Shown in pieces: positions 43,047 to 52,347 of a stretch of 64,000 bases of DNA (the stretch's first letter is position 1; every line of letters starts with the position of its first letter). A program made the position numbers and the translations under genes. The notes beneath the pieces were generated by a model. It saw only the letters and a list, made by a program, of their open reading frames with translations. It did not search any database and was not told the origin of the DNA. Source of the stretch: Micromonospora rosaria (lineage in GTDB: Bacteria > Actinomycetota > Actinomycetes > Mycobacteriales > Micromonosporaceae); assembly GCF_001567585.1 (NCBI RefSeq), contig NZ_LRQV01000002.1, forward strand, positions 79,121 through 143,120, in the 5' to 3' direction.

Positions 43047-43062
43047 TAGTGAACGTTAACAT
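43047..43062. promoter_or_regulatory. LacI-type operator, site 1 (GH62)
   Basis: TAGTGAACGTTAACAT, 53-68 bases upstream of the GH62 start. It shares the core of three other sites in this island (46485, 52264, 52644), whose best form is ATGTTAACGCTCACAT. A central CG and near-palindromic arms are typical of LacI-family operators. Confidence 0.7.
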
Positions 43063-43079
43063 CCGTGACGCGCACGGTA

Positions 43080-43093
43080 CGGGAGCGCTCCCA
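43080..43093. promoter_or_regulatory. CelR/CebR-like box upstream of GH62
   Basis: CGGGAGCGCTCCCA contains the perfect palindrome GGGAGCGCTCCC. It differs at one base from the TGGGAGCGCTCCCA operator of actinobacterial cellulase genes (Thermobifida CelR, Streptomyces CebR). It lies 86-99 bases before the GH62 start, so cellobiose-type induction is likely. Confidence 0.75.
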
Positions 43094-43187
43094 GCTCGAC
43101 AACCGTCGATCCAATATGTACCGATTTCAGTGTTTGCACCCCGAGGGCTCGGGCCGGTGCGGTCCGCCCGTCGGGGTGCCGCTCCGG

Positions 43188-46184
43188 TCAGCCGCCGATC
43201 GCGACCGCGAAGATGTGCATGGTCGGGACGCCGACCCCGGGTCGAGCGCTGACCGCGGGCAGGTCCACCCGGGTCACCGGCTTGTTCTGCAGGCGTACCG
43301 CGACGGAGTAGACGCAGGCGTTGACGGTCATTCGCTGGTTGCCGGGACGGTTCTGGTACGCGGTGACGACGGCGGCGGTGGCCCCGGCGTGCGGGCCGCC
43401 GTACCAGTCGGGGGCGGCGAGGGTGAAGGTCTGGCGGGTGCCGTCGGCGTAGACCACCGCGGCGGTACCGGAGACGGCCCCGTACGTGCCGGTCAGGAGG
43501 AAGCCCAGGGTGCCGCCGGTACCGGTCACGCTGATCGACTGTCCGGAGGCGATCACGTTGTCGTTGCCGCCCGGGGCGACGGCGGGCCACCGGAAGGTCA
43601 CCCCGTCACGGCTCAGGGTGCCACCCGGGGTGACGCCGGCCTGGGCCAGGGCCTGGGCGGAGAGGGTGGCGCCGTTGCCGTCGAAGTTCCCGGCGGCGGT
43701 GTTGGTGTCGGTGGTGGTGCTGGCGTTGCCGAAGCTCTGTTCCAGGGTGGGCGCGGCGCCGCCCGAGCCGCTGGCCCGGTAGGTGCGGCCGGCCTGCACG
43801 GTGACCTCGACGAGGTCGGTCTCGATCCGGGTGGTCCGGGCCGGCGTGCCGTCGACGGTGTCGACCACGGTGTACGCGCCGGTGAAGAGCCGGCCGCGCA
43901 GCCGGACCGTGCCGGCCCGGTCCGGCCGGACGAGGACCTCGGTGGCCTGACCGTTGCTCCAGGTGACGCCGACGGTGTGCCCGCCCCGGGCCCGCAGCCC
44001 GCTCACCCGGCCGGTGGGCCAGGCCGAGGGCAGGGCCGGCAGGACGTGCAGCTCGCCGGCGTGGCTCTGGAGCAGCATCTCGGCGATGCCACCGGTCGCC
44101 CCGAAGTTGCCGTCGATCTGGAAGGGCGGGTGCAGGTCGAACATGTTCGGCGCGAGCCGGGCGGGGGTGGCGAGGTAGCGGATCAGGTCGTGGGCGCGGT
44201 TGCCCTCCTCCAACCGGGCCCAGAAGTTGATCTTCCAGGCGAGGGACCAGCCGGTGCCGTCGTCGCCCCGGAGTTCGAGGGTCCGCCGCGCCGCCTCGAA
44301 GAGCTGCGGGGTGCCCCGCCGGGTGATCTGGTTGCTGGGATGCAGGCCGTACAGGTGTGAGACGTGCCGGTGGGTCCGCTCGGTCTCGACCCAGTCGTAC
44401 AGCCACTCCATCACGTTGCCCCGGGAGCCGATCCGGTTCGGGGCCAGCCGGTCCCGGGTCGCGCGGACCTGGGCGCGGAAGGTGGCGTCCACGTCGAGCA
44501 CCTCGCTGGCGCGGGCGCAGCCGTCGAAGAGGTCCCGCAGGATCTGGTTGTCCATGGTCGGGCCGGCGCAGACGCTGGCGTCCGCGTGGTGACCCAGCTC
44601 CGGCGAGTTCGACGGGTTGGTGACCAGGTACCCGAGGGTCGGCTCGGTGACCAGGGTGTCGAGGAAGAACTGGGCCGCGCCCCTCATCGCCGGGTAGTTC
44701 GCCCGCAGGAACTCGGCGTCGCCGGTGAACAGGTAGTGCTCCCAGATCGTGGTCGCCAGCCAGGCCCCGCCGGTCTGCCACATGCCCCAGAACGCGCCGT
44801 CGACCACGGAGGTGGCCCGCCAGGCGTCGGTGTTGTGGTGGGTGACCCAGCCGCCGGCCCCGTACTGCACCTGGGCGGTCCGCGCGCCGCTGACCGCCAG
44901 GTCCCTGATCAGGTCGAAGACCGGGGTGTGGCACTCCGCCAGGTTGGTCGGGTGGGCCGGCCAGTAGTTCATCGGCAGGTTGGCGTTGATGGTGTACTTC
45001 GAGTCCCACGCCGGGGTCAGCGAGTCGTTCCAGATGCCCTGGAGGTTCGCCGGCTGGGTGCCCGGACGCGAGGACGAGATCAGCAGGTACCGGCCGAACT
45101 GGAACAGCAGCGCGGAGAACTGCGGGTCGGCGACGCTGTTGTGCTGGGCGATCCGGACGTCGGTCGGCTGGTCGGCGGCGGCGGTCCGGCCCAGGTCGAG
45201 GCTCACCCGGCCGAACAGCGCCTGGTAGTCGGCCACGTGCCGGCCGCGGAGCTGCTCGTAGCCGCTGGACCGGGCGGCGGTCAGGTGCCGCCGCGCGATG
45301 CCCTGGTGGTCCCCGCCCACATTGCGGTAGGTGACGTAGCTGGTGCCGATCGAGACCAGCACCGTCACGCTGGTGGCGTTGGTGACCCGCAGCGTACCGC
45401 CGGAGCTGGTCACGGTGCCGCCGCTGGCCGTGGCGTGCGCCAGGGCGAGGAAGCGGACCGCGCCGGTGACCCCCTCCTGGTTGCCGGAGACCCCGTCGAG
45501 GGCGATCGTGGCGCCGTCCGGGCTGGACACCGTGGTGCGCTGCGGGCTGTCGAAGGTGGCGGTGAAGGAGACTGCCCCGCTCCGGTCGGCGGTCAGCCGC
45601 ATCGCGATCACCTGGTCCGGGGCGCTGGCGAAGACCTCCCGCTGGTACCGGACGCCGTTGGCGACGTACGTCACGGAGGTGGTGGCGGTGGTCAGGTCCA
45701 GGTGCCGCTCGTACTGCGCGACGGTGCCCGGGGCGGGGAAGGCCAGCCGGAGGTTGCCCACCGGCTGGTACGCGAGCTGCCCGACCGGGGTGCCCAGCAT
45801 GTTCCGGTTGATCAGGTTCTGCGCCTGGGTCCACTGGTTGGCGAAGACCAGTCGCCGGATCTCGGCCAGCGCCCCCGCGCCCCGGGGGTTGCTGGCGTCG
45901 TGCGGTCCGCCGGCCCAGACGGTGTCCTCGTTGAGCTGGAGCCGTTCGGTGTCGGCGTTGCCGAACACCATCGCTCCGAGCCGTCCGTTACCGATCGGCA
46001 GCGCCCGCAGCCAGTCGGTGCCGGCCGCCTCGTCGTACCACAGGGCCAGGTCGCCGGCGGCCAGCACCTGCGGTGGTGTCGCCGCCTCCGCTCGGGCCAC
46101 GGCGGTCCACGGCACCGGCAGCAGGGCGCCACCCGCCCCGGCCGCACCGATCTTGAGGGCCTGCCGTCGGGTCAGGTCTGACAT
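43188..46184 (-). CDS. Secreted GH95 alpha-L-fucosidase (or alpha-L-galactosidase)
   Basis: A 998-residue Tat-exported enzyme (LTRRQALKIGAAGAGG). The N-terminal beta-domain begins LALWYDEAAGTDWLRALPIG and NGRLGAMVFG, the GH95 opening. The (alpha/alpha)6 barrel includes WDSKYTINANLPMNYWPA (Asn pair), NVMEWLYDWVETERTHRHVS (acid Glu region) and FQIDGNFGATGGIAEML (base Asp region). A further C-terminal domain from about residue 800 looks like an NPCBM-type module (DNVIASGQ...DWYGG). GH95 enzymes invert alpha-1,2-fucosyl or galactosyl linkages on xyloglucan or pectin. Adjacent L-fucose catabolic genes support fucose. A LacI-type site lies 301-316 bp upstream. Confidence 0.92.
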   Translation of the reverse strand: MSDLTRRQALKIGAAGAGGALLPVPWTAVARAEAATPPQVLAAGDLALWYDEAAGTDWLRALPIGNGRLGAMVFGNADTERLQLNEDTVWAGGPHDASNPRGAGALAEIRRLVFANQWTQAQNLINRNMLGTPVGQLAYQPVGNLRLAFPAPGTVAQYERHLDLTTATTSVTYVANGVRYQREVFASAPDQVIAMRLTADRSGAVSFTATFDSPQRTTVSSPDGATIALDGVSGNQEGVTGAVRFLALAHATASGGTVTSSGGTLRVTNATSVTVLVSIGTSYVTYRNVGGDHQGIARRHLTAARSSGYEQLRGRHVADYQALFGRVSLDLGRTAAADQPTDVRIAQHNSVADPQFSALLFQFGRYLLISSSRPGTQPANLQGIWNDSLTPAWDSKYTINANLPMNYWPAHPTNLAECHTPVFDLIRDLAVSGARTAQVQYGAGGWVTHHNTDAWRATSVVDGAFWGMWQTGGAWLATTIWEHYLFTGDAEFLRANYPAMRGAAQFFLDTLVTEPTLGYLVTNPSNSPELGHHADASVCAGPTMDNQILRDLFDGCARASEVLDVDATFRAQVRATRDRLAPNRIGSRGNVMEWLYDWVETERTHRHVSHLYGLHPSNQITRRGTPQLFEAARRTLELRGDDGTGWSLAWKINFWARLEEGNRAHDLIRYLATPARLAPNMFDLHPPFQIDGNFGATGGIAEMLLQSHAGELHVLPALPSAWPTGRVSGLRARGGHTVGVTWSNGQATEVLVRPDRAGTVRLRGRLFTGAYTVVDTVDGTPARTTRIETDLVEVTVQAGRTYRASGSGGAAPTLEQSFGNASTTTDTNTAAGNFDGNGATLSAQALAQAGVTPGGTLSRDGVTFRWPAVAPGGNDNVIASGQSISVTGTGGTLGFLLTGTYGAVSGTAAVVYADGTRQTFTLAAPDWYGGPHAGATAAVVTAYQNRPGNQRMTVNACVYSVAVRLQNKPVTRVDLPAVSARPGVGVPTMHIFAVAIGG

Positions 46185-46539
46185 CGCTCCTCCAACCGGT
46201 GGCCGATCCGGCCACTCAGACGCGTACGAAGACTTCGGGGGTGGGGAAGGTGGGGTGACGCGGACGCACCGGCCGCCGCCGCGCGGCCGACGAGACGCAT
46301 GACCTTCCGCGTCGCGTAGGCGCGTGGACGGTGCGACGCAGTGCGGTGGTGGTGACGGTGGATCATGCGCGGACCCGGTGCCGGCGGGACGGCCGGCACC
46401 GGAGACGCCTCGGCTGCCCGGATCGGCGGCGGCGCCCGGCCGGGGTGCCTGGCGCGGGCACCCGAGGCGCCACCCGCCCCATTAATGTTACCGTTAACAT
46501 AGATGCCTGTAAATGCAAGAGGCACTCACCCCGGACTGG
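46185..46539. other. 355-bp non-coding region between GH95 and the SDR gene
   Basis: No gene is supported here. It must hold the GH95 promoter. The only conspicuous element is the palindrome at 46485-46500. The middle part consists of low-complexity GC-rich repeats (GGCCGGCACC-type) that may fold in RNA. Confidence 0.55.
46485..46500. promoter_or_regulatory. LacI-type operator, site 2 (GH95)
   Basis: ATGTTACCGTTAACAT, a near-perfect palindrome that matches the other three sites. It is in an AT-rich patch upstream of GH95 and after the SDR end. The 300-bp distance to the GH95 start implies a long leader or looping. Confidence 0.7.
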
Positions 46540-47301
46540 TCATCGGGCGAGCCAACCGCCGTCGACCGGAATGACAGCGCCGTGCACGTAGGCCGCCGCG
46601 TCGGAGGCGAGGAAGACGGTGGCCCCCGCCAGGTCCTCGGGGCGACCCCAGCGTCCCGCCGGAATCCGGTCCAGGATCGCCCGGTTGCGGTCCGGCTGCT
46701 CCCGCAACGCCCGGGTGTTGTCCGTGCTGACGTAGCCGGGCGCGATCGCGTTGACGTTGACGCCGTGCGGTGCCCACTCGTTGGCCAGCGCCCGGGTCAG
46801 CCCGAGGACGCCGGACTTCGCGGCGGCGTAGCCGGGCACGGTGATGCCGCCCTGGAAGCTCAGCATCGACGCGGTGAAGATGATCTTCCCGTGACCGCGC
46901 CGCACCATGCCCCGGCCGACCTCGCGGGCGAGCACGAACGGCGCGGAGAGGTCGACCTCCAGCACGTGGTCCCAGTCCTCGTCGGCGTGCTCGACGGCCG
47001 GTGCCCGACGGATCGTGCCGGCGTTGTTGACCAGGATGTCGACCGGCCGCTTCCGCTCACCGAGCCACCCGGCGAGGACGCGGACGGCCACCCGGTCGGA
47101 CAGGTCCGCCCGGTACGGCACGAAGGAGCGGCCCTGCGCCGTCACCCGCTCGGCGACCTCGCTGCCGGTCTCCTCCAGCGCCGCGCTCACACCGATCACG
47201 TCCGCGCCGGCCGCCGCCAGCGCCTCGGCCATCGCCAGCCCGATGCCGCGCCGGCACCCGGTCACCACCGCCAACCGGCCACTCAGGTCGAACGGGTTCA
47301 C
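46540..47301 (-). CDS. SDR dehydrogenase, KduD / 2-keto-3-deoxy-L-fuconate dehydrogenase-like
   Basis: A 253-residue short-chain dehydrogenase from a GTG that overlaps the alcohol dehydrogenase stop. It begins FDLSGRLAVVTGCRRGIGLA and has NNAGTIRRAP, the Ser in TASMLSFQGG, and Tyr-Lys in YAAAKSGVLG. The FDLSGRLAVVTG...GADVIG form and the NNAGTIRRAP signature are typical of KduD-like 2-deoxy-3-keto sugar-acid dehydrogenases. With a fuconate dehydratase and fuconolactonase nearby, oxidation of 2-keto-3-deoxy-L-fuconate is the best fit. Because of a frameshift upstream it also reads in frame with the truncated alcohol dehydrogenase. Confidence 0.85.
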   Translation of the reverse strand: MNPFDLSGRLAVVTGCRRGIGLAMAEALAAAGADVIGVSAALEETGSEVAERVTAQGRSFVPYRADLSDRVAVRVLAGWLGERKRPVDILVNNAGTIRRAPAVEHADEDWDHVLEVDLSAPFVLAREVGRGMVRRGHGKIIFTASMLSFQGGITVPGYAAAKSGVLGLTRALANEWAPHGVNVNAIAPGYVSTDNTRALREQPDRNRAILDRIPAGRWGRPEDLAGATVFLASDAAAYVHGAVIPVDGGWLAR

Positions 47302-48324
47302 TCCGTACCCCCACAGTCGATCAGCACCTTGACGTCGCCGCCGGCTGCCAACGCCTCGAACGCCCGGTTCACCTCGGCCAGCGGCACGATCCGGGTGACG
47401 AGCCGGGCGGCGGGAACCTGCCCGCCGTGCACCAGGCGGACCGCCTCGGCGTAGTCCGTGGCGTCGTAGACCCGTACCCCGATCAGCTCCAACTCGCGCC
47501 AGAAGACCCGGTGCAGGTCCACCTCGCGCGGGGTGGGGTGGATCGGCCACCACCACCAGCCGCCCCCGGACGGCGAGCAGGTCGGTCGCGGTCCGCACAC
47601 CGGCCGCCGAGCCGGACACCTCGAACACCACGTCGACGCCCGCTCCCCCGGTGGCCTCCCGCAGGCCGGCGGCGACGTCGACGGACCCCGGGTCCACGAC
47701 GGTGAGCCCGAGCTCGGCGGCGAGCGCGCGCCGGCCGGGATCGAGTTCGAGCATGGTCACCACCGCGCCGGCCGACCGGGCGACCATGCCGATGAGCAGA
47801 CCGACCGGGCCGGCTCCGACGACCACCGCGTGTTCACCGGCGACCAGCCGGGAGCGCCGCACGTCGTGCACGGCGACCGCGGTCGGCTCGACCAGCGCGG
47901 CGTGCGCCAGCGGCAGGTCCCCGGGCAGTGACACCAGGATCCGCGCCGGCACCGTCCAGCACCGCTGCATCGAGCCCGGCGAGTCGATGCCGACGAAGGT
48001 GAGCCGGTGGCAGACGTGGGTGTGACCGGCGCGGCAGGCGGGACAGTCGCCGCACCAGAGCAGGGGCATCACCGTCACCGGATCGCCCACCCGGTGCCCC
48101 TCGACGCCCGCGCCGACCTCGGCGATCCGGCCGGACATCTCGTGACCGATCACCGCCGGTACGGCGACCCGCTGGTCCATCGCGCCGTGCGCGATGTGCA
48201 GGTCGGTACCGCAGATGCCGGTGTACGCGACGTCGAGACGGACCTCCCCGGGACCCGGCCGCACCGGCTCCGTCCGCGCGACGGCGAAGGTCCTCGTCCC
48301 GACGTAGTGGGCGGCGAGATTCAC
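47298..48324 (-). pseudogene. Zinc-dependent sugar/alcohol dehydrogenase with a one-base frameshift
   Basis: The GTG at 48324 follows GAGGAG. Residues show the catalytic zinc site GICGTDLH and IGHEMSG, and the structural zinc set CGDCPACRAGHTHVC. The coenzyme motif is VVVGAGPVGLLIGM. At about 47544 the frame breaks: GRLVVVA is followed by out-of-frame sequence, while the next frame continues normally (IHPTPREVDLHRVFWRELEL then IGVRVYDATDYAEAV) to a stop at 47298. The span of 1027 nt equals a whole number of codons plus one. If real, the N-terminal part reads on into the SDR as one 594-residue frame. The intact enzyme (about 342 aa) would be an L-fucose or polyol dehydrogenase. Confidence 0.8.
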
Positions 48325-48515
48325 CAGGTCTCCTCGATGGGTCGGCGACGGCTTCCCGGGCCGCGCGGGTACGCGGCCGGCACGCCCGGCGGGTACCGGC
48401 GGCCCCGGAAACCGCGACGGCGGCAAACGTCCGACGTCTCTATATTGGTGGGGGCCGCCGGGGGCGGCGGGTCCACCGTGGCGGCGCTCGCCGGACCGGT
48501 CCGAAGGGGGCGTGC

Positions 48516-49283
48516 ATGGCACTGACCGACGACGCGATCGCGCGGATCCGCAGCATGATCCAGAGCGGCGAGCTGCCGCCGGGCGCGCGGCTGCCCCCGG
48601 AGCCGCAGCTCGCCGCACAGATGGGACTCTCCCGCAGCGGGGTCCGGGAGGCGGTGAAGGTGCTCGAGTCGGCCCGGGTGCTGGACGTCCGGCGCGGGGA
48701 CGGCACCTACGTGACCAGCCTCGCGCCCCGGCTGCTGCTGGAGGGCGTCGGGGTGGCGGTGGAGCTGCTGCGTGACGACACTCTGCTCGAGGTGATGGAG
48801 GTCCGCCGGTTGCTGGAACCGGTGGCGACCGGGCTGGCCGCACTGCGGATGACCGACGCCCGGCTGGACGAACTCGAACGGATCCTGGAGGACATGCGGG
48901 CGGCGGCCGACGACGCCGAGAAGCTGATCCGCTTCGACACCGCCTTCCACCACACGGTCATCGCCACCACCGGCAACGAGGCGCTCACCTCGCTGCTGGA
49001 CGGGTTGTCCAGCCGCACGCTGCGGGCCCGGGTGTGGCGCGGGCTGATCGAGGGCAACGCGGCGCACACCACCATCGACGAGCACCAGGCGATCTACCTC
49101 GCGCTGCGCTCGCGCGACCAACTGCTGGCCCAGGCCAGCGCGCTGATGCACGTCAACACCTCCGAGGCGTGGCTGCGCACGGTGCTCGCCGCCCAGGCCG
49201 GGGCGGGCCGCCCCCCGGCGGGCCGGGGTCACGGGGCCGACGCGGCGACGGCGGGCCCCCCGACCCGCCGCGCCAGGTCGTAG
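48516..49283 (+). CDS. GntR/FadR-family regulator of the fucose genes
   Basis: A 255-residue regulator. The winged helix is DDAIARIRSMIQSGELPPGA, PPEPQLAAQMGLSRSGVREA, VKVLESARVLDVRRGDGTYV. The helical FCD domain has LLEVMEVRRLLEPVATGLAA, FDTAFHHTVIATTGNEALTS and DEHQAIYLAL. Its Asp and three His (D...H, H, H) probably bind a metal and a sugar acid. It is divergent from the dehydrogenase operon; TATATT at 48441-48446 could be its -10. The last 55 bases overlap the convergent fuconolactonase end, and the tail beyond VLAAQAG is low complexity. It likely represses the fucose catabolic genes until a keto-acid inducer appears. Confidence 0.9.
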   Translation: MALTDDAIARIRSMIQSGELPPGARLPPEPQLAAQMGLSRSGVREAVKVLESARVLDVRRGDGTYVTSLAPRLLLEGVGVAVELLRDDTLLEVMEVRRLLEPVATGLAALRMTDARLDELERILEDMRAAADDAEKLIRFDTAFHHTVIATTGNEALTSLLDGLSSRTLRARVWRGLIEGNAAHTTIDEHQAIYLALRSRDQLLAQASALMHVNTSEAWLRTVLAAQAGAGRPPAGRGHGADAATAGPPTRRARS

Positions 49284-50113
49284 GTGCGGATCGCGGTGCC
49301 GGCGAAGACCGCCGCCCGCTCCGGGGGCGTCAGCGGCGGCAACGCCGCCGTCAACACCCGGCGTACCCCGGGGTAGTCCGACCGGAGCAGGCAGACCGGC
49401 CAGTCCGAGCCGAACATCAGACGATCCGCCCCGAACTCCTCGACCGCCACCGCGACGAACGGGCGCAGGTCGTCCACCGACCAGTCCGGCCGGGCCTCGG
49501 TGACCAGGCCGGAGAGCTTGCCCGTCACGTTCGGGTTGGCGGCCAGCGCGGCCAGCGGCCCACGCCAGTCGCGCAGCCCCGCCGCCCCGGCGTCGATGCG
49601 GGGCTTGCCGAGATGGTCCAGGACGAACCGCAGGTGCGGCACCGCCCGGGCCGCGCGGGCCGCCGCCGGTAGCTGGTCGGCGCGGATCACCAGGTCGAAC
49701 ACGAGTCCGGCGGCGGCGACCTCGGCCAGCCCGCGCCGCACGTCCGGCCGGTCGAGGTGGTCCGGGTCCGCCTCCCCCTGCACCTGCGAGCGGACCCCGA
49801 CGAGCAGGTCACCGCCGCGCATCCGGCGGTAACGGGCGATGGTGGCGGCCACGTCGTCGGCCGCGACGTCGAGCCAGGCCACCACACCGAGGATCGGCTC
49901 CGTGTCGGCGGCGTAACCCAGGAACTCGGCCGCCTCGTCGGGGTGGCAGCGTCCACCCTCGACCAGTACCGTGCCGCGCACGCCGGTCGCGGTCACCTCG
50001 GCTACCAGGTCCGCCGGGGTGAACGGCCGGCGGATGGCGGCCAGCCCGGGATCGTCGAGCCAGGCGTACCCGCGTTCCGGCCGCCACAGGTGGTGGTGCG
50101 CGTCGATGATCAT
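49229..50113 (-). CDS. Amidohydrolase-2 lactonase, probable L-fuconolactonase
   Basis: A 294-residue TIM-barrel metal hydrolase. It starts [20 protein letters not shown] with the H-x-H metal motif. [32 protein letters not shown] (metal His) and [14 protein letters not shown] (catalytic Asp) follow, matching the fuconolactonase/rhamnonolactonase group. It hydrolyses L-fucono-1,5-lactone to L-fuconate, the step before the dehydratase. Its ATG overlaps the TGA of the dehydratase gene, so the two are co-translated. The 3' end overlaps the convergent regulator by 55 bp. Confidence 0.9.
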   Translation of the reverse strand: MIIDAHHHLWRPERGYAWLDDPGLAAIRRPFTPADLVAEVTATGVRGTVLVEGGRCHPDEAAEFLGYAADTEPILGVVAWLDVAADDVAATIARYRRMRGGDLLVGVRSQVQGEADPDHLDRPDVRRGLAEVAAAGLVFDLVIRADQLPAAARAARAVPHLRFVLDHLGKPRIDAGAAGLRDWRGPLAALAANPNVTGKLSGLVTEARPDWSVDDLRPFVAVAVEEFGADRLMFGSDWPVCLLRSDYPGVRRVLTAALPPLTPPERAAVFAGTAIRTYDLARRVGGPAVAASAP

Positions 50114-51435
50114 GCGGATGCCGTCCCCGCCGCCGCCGGCGTGGTCGCCCAGCGGGGACCGTCCGGGTACCGGTGGTCGGCCAGCGAGGCAGCGTGGATC
50201 TCCGCGCTCATGCCGGGCGCGGTCGGCGCGAGGTAGCGCCCACCCCGGACCCGGGCCGGGTCCACGAAGTGCTCGTGCAGGTGGTCCACGTACTCGATGG
50301 CCCGGTCCTCGGTGCTGCCGCTGACCGCGACCAGGTCGAACATCGCCAGGTGCTGCACCAGCTCGCAGAGCCCCACCCCGCCCGCGTGCGGGCAGACCGG
50401 CACCCCGAACCTGGCGGCGAGCAGCAGGATCGCCAGGTTCTCGTTGACCCCGGCCACCCGGCAGGCGTCGATCTGCACCACGTCGACCGCGTCGGCCTGG
50501 AGCAGTTGCTTGAACATCACCGCGTTGTGCACGTGCTCGCCGGTGGCCACCCGGACCGGGGCGAGCGCCTTGCGGACCGCCGCGTGCCCGAGCACGTCGT
50601 CCGGTGAGGTCGGCTCCTCGATCCAGTACGGGTCGAACTCCGCGAGCTCGCCCATCCAGCGGATCGCCTCCGGGACGCCCCAGATCTGGTTGGCGTCGAC
50701 CGCGATGCGGACCCCGGGCCCGACGGCCCGCCGGGCGATACCCATCCGACGGACGTCGTCGGCCAGGTTCCCGCCGACCTTCAGCTTGATCAACCGGTAC
50801 CCGTCGGCGACCGCCTCGGCGCAGAGTCGGGCCAGCTTCTCGTCGTCGTACCCCAGCCAGCCGGGCGTGGTGGTGTACGCCGGGTAGCCCTCGGCCCGCA
50901 ACAGGCGTTCCCGCTGCGCCCGGCCGGGCTCGGCGCGGCGCAGCAGCGCCAGCGCCTCCCCCTCGGTGAGCGCGTCGCGCAGGTAGTGGAAGTCGACCTG
51001 CGCCACGATCTGCTCCGGGGTGAGGTCGGCCAGCAGTTTCCACAGCGGCTTGCCCGCCCGCCGCGCGGCGAGGTCCCACACCGCGTTGACCAGCCCGCCG
51101 GCGGCCATGTGCACGACCCCCTTCGCCGGGCCCAGCCAGCGGATCTGGCTGTCGCCCACCAGTCGCCGGGCCAGCGCGCCCGGGTCGGCGACCAGCTCGT
51201 CGACCGGCTGGCCGACGACCATCGGGGCGAGCGACCGCACGGCCGCCACCTGGATCTCGGTGCCCCGGCCGACGGTGAAGACCAGACCGTGGCCCTCCGC
51301 CCCGCTGGTGGTCCGCAGCACCAGGTAGGCGGCGGAGTAGTCCGGGAAGGGGTTCATCGCGTCCGACCCGTCGCGGTGCCGGGAGGTGGGGAAACGGACG
51401 TCGACAGTGGTCACGGACGAGATGCGCTCGGTCAC
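50110..51435 (-). CDS. L-fuconate dehydratase (enolase superfamily)
   Basis: A 441-residue enolase-superfamily enzyme closely resembling L-fuconate dehydratase/ENOSF1. The start [20 protein letters not shown] plus YLVLRT is typical. The catalytic Lys is in LIKLKVGGN. Metal ligands are Asp in AVDANQIWG, Glu in [11 protein letters not shown] and Glu in VATGEHVHN, with a His in [17 protein letters not shown]. It removes water from L-fuconate to give 2-keto-3-deoxy-L-fuconate. It is first in a two-gene operon with the lactonase. Together with the SDR and dehydrogenase it forms the non-phosphorylated L-fucose pathway fed by GH95. Confidence 0.95.
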   Translation of the reverse strand: MTERISSVTTVDVRFPTSRHRDGSDAMNPFPDYSAAYLVLRTTSGAEGHGLVFTVGRGTEIQVAAVRSLAPMVVGQPVDELVADPGALARRLVGDSQIRWLGPAKGVVHMAAGGLVNAVWDLAARRAGKPLWKLLADLTPEQIVAQVDFHYLRDALTEGEALALLRRAEPGRAQRERLLRAEGYPAYTTTPGWLGYDDEKLARLCAEAVADGYRLIKLKVGGNLADDVRRMGIARRAVGPGVRIAVDANQIWGVPEAIRWMGELAEFDPYWIEEPTSPDDVLGHAAVRKALAPVRVATGEHVHNAVMFKQLLQADAVDVVQIDACRVAGVNENLAILLLAARFGVPVCPHAGGVGLCELVQHLAMFDLVAVSGSTEDRAIEYVDHLHEHFVDPARVRGGRYLAPTAPGMSAEIHAASLADHRYPDGPRWATTPAAAGTASA

Positions 51436-51526
51436 CGGATCTCCTGGAGGAAGGGGCGGGAACCCCTGGGGAGGGGGCGGGCTGGTGGTCGTCTCGCGGG
51501 TCGGCCCGGCCGGCGGGCCGCCCGGC

Positions 51527-51817
51527 TCAGGTCTGCGCCGTACCTCCGGTGATGCGGGAGACCACCAGGGCCACCAGGATGACGGTGCCGTTGAGGAAGT
51601 TCGTCCACTGCGCGGGTACGCCCGCCAGGGTCAACACGTTGATGATCATGAACAGCAGCAACACGCCGGTGAAGGCCCCGAAGACGCTGCCCCGGCCACC
51701 GTTGAGGCTGACGCCCCCGATCACCGCCGCCGCGAAGACCTGGAAGATGGCCCCGCTGCCCTGGGCCGACGGCACCGCCGCCAGCCGGCCGCTGATCAGC
51801 AGAGCCCTTCGGTTCAT
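51527..51817 (-). pseudogene. Truncated sugar ABC-transporter permease (C-terminal stub)
   Basis: A 96-codon frame from an ATG with a strong GGAGGT ribosome site. After MNRRALLISG the sequence is the C-terminal quarter of an RbsC-type permease: [60 protein letters not shown]. The A-x-V-I-G-G-x-S-L-x-G-G-R-G-S block is diagnostic. A full permease needs about 320 residues, and no ATPase or binding-protein gene is present. The start looks like that of a different gene, so an internal deletion probably joined a lost upstream gene to the permease end. It lies 92 bp before the dehydratase, where a fucose importer would be expected. Confidence 0.8.
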
Positions 51818-52065
51818 CGTGGTACCTCCAGGTCGGGGTCGGCGACGAGGGGTCAGCCGGCGGCGGGTCTGCCGAGCGGGCCGGCGCGGGTCGCCCGGCG
51901 GCACCGCGCCGGCGGTGGCCCGGCCGCGACCACCCCGCCGTCCAGCGTCGGTCCACTGGCGACGGTGCCGGGCCGCCGGCACCTGACCGGGTCGTGCGGG
52001 GGACGGGACATGGGCAGCCCTCCACGCGGGTGGCTGGTGCCGGGGGCACCGGGCTCAGACATCAG

Positions 52066-52095
52066 ATGTTAAGCGCGGGTAACGTCAACCGTCAA
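52066..52095 (-). promoter_or_regulatory. Leftward sigma70-type promoter for the transporter stub/fuconate operon
   Basis: On the minus strand TTGACG (52095-52090), an 18-bp spacer and TAACAT (52071-52066). The -10 overlaps ATGTTA, which with TAACGT (52080-52085) forms a widely spaced half-site pair related to the LacI-type palindromes. The leader to the stub ATG would be about 240 nt. Confidence 0.4.
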
Positions 52096-52263
52096 TGGCT
52101 TGACATCCGGAGGAGCACCTGAAAGTGACGGAAGGTTGAGCGAACGACCGCACGGCTGGACGGAATTCATCGTATGTATTGCCGCGCCCAGCCCCGCGCC
52201 GGAAGCCCCGCGGCGGGAGCATCCGGCGAGCGGTCGCCGGGAGCCGACTCGCGGGGCGGCGGT

Positions 52264-52279
52264 AGGTGAACGCTAACAT
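52264..52279. promoter_or_regulatory. LacI-type operator, site 3 (lost GH2 gene)
   Basis: AGGTGAACGCTAACAT, matching the other sites with one weaker arm. It stands about 70 bp before the GH2 remnant. It probably controlled that gene before its decay. Confidence 0.6.
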
Positions 52280-52347
52280 CGACGATCGCGCGATGACCAG
52301 AGCCCGGGGTGATGGAACCCCCGGCCTCCCGGACCGACCGGACCGCA

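Noticed and set aside
46540..48843. A genuine 767-residue fusion protein extending upstream to 48843
   Set aside because: The part upstream of 48324 overlaps the divergent regulator and its promoter and lacks coding character; only the frameshift fusion from 48324 is of interest.
52066..52085. ATGTTA-N8-TAACGT as a fifth LacI-type site
   Set aside because: The half-site spacing differs from the other four, so it was listed only as part of a promoter.
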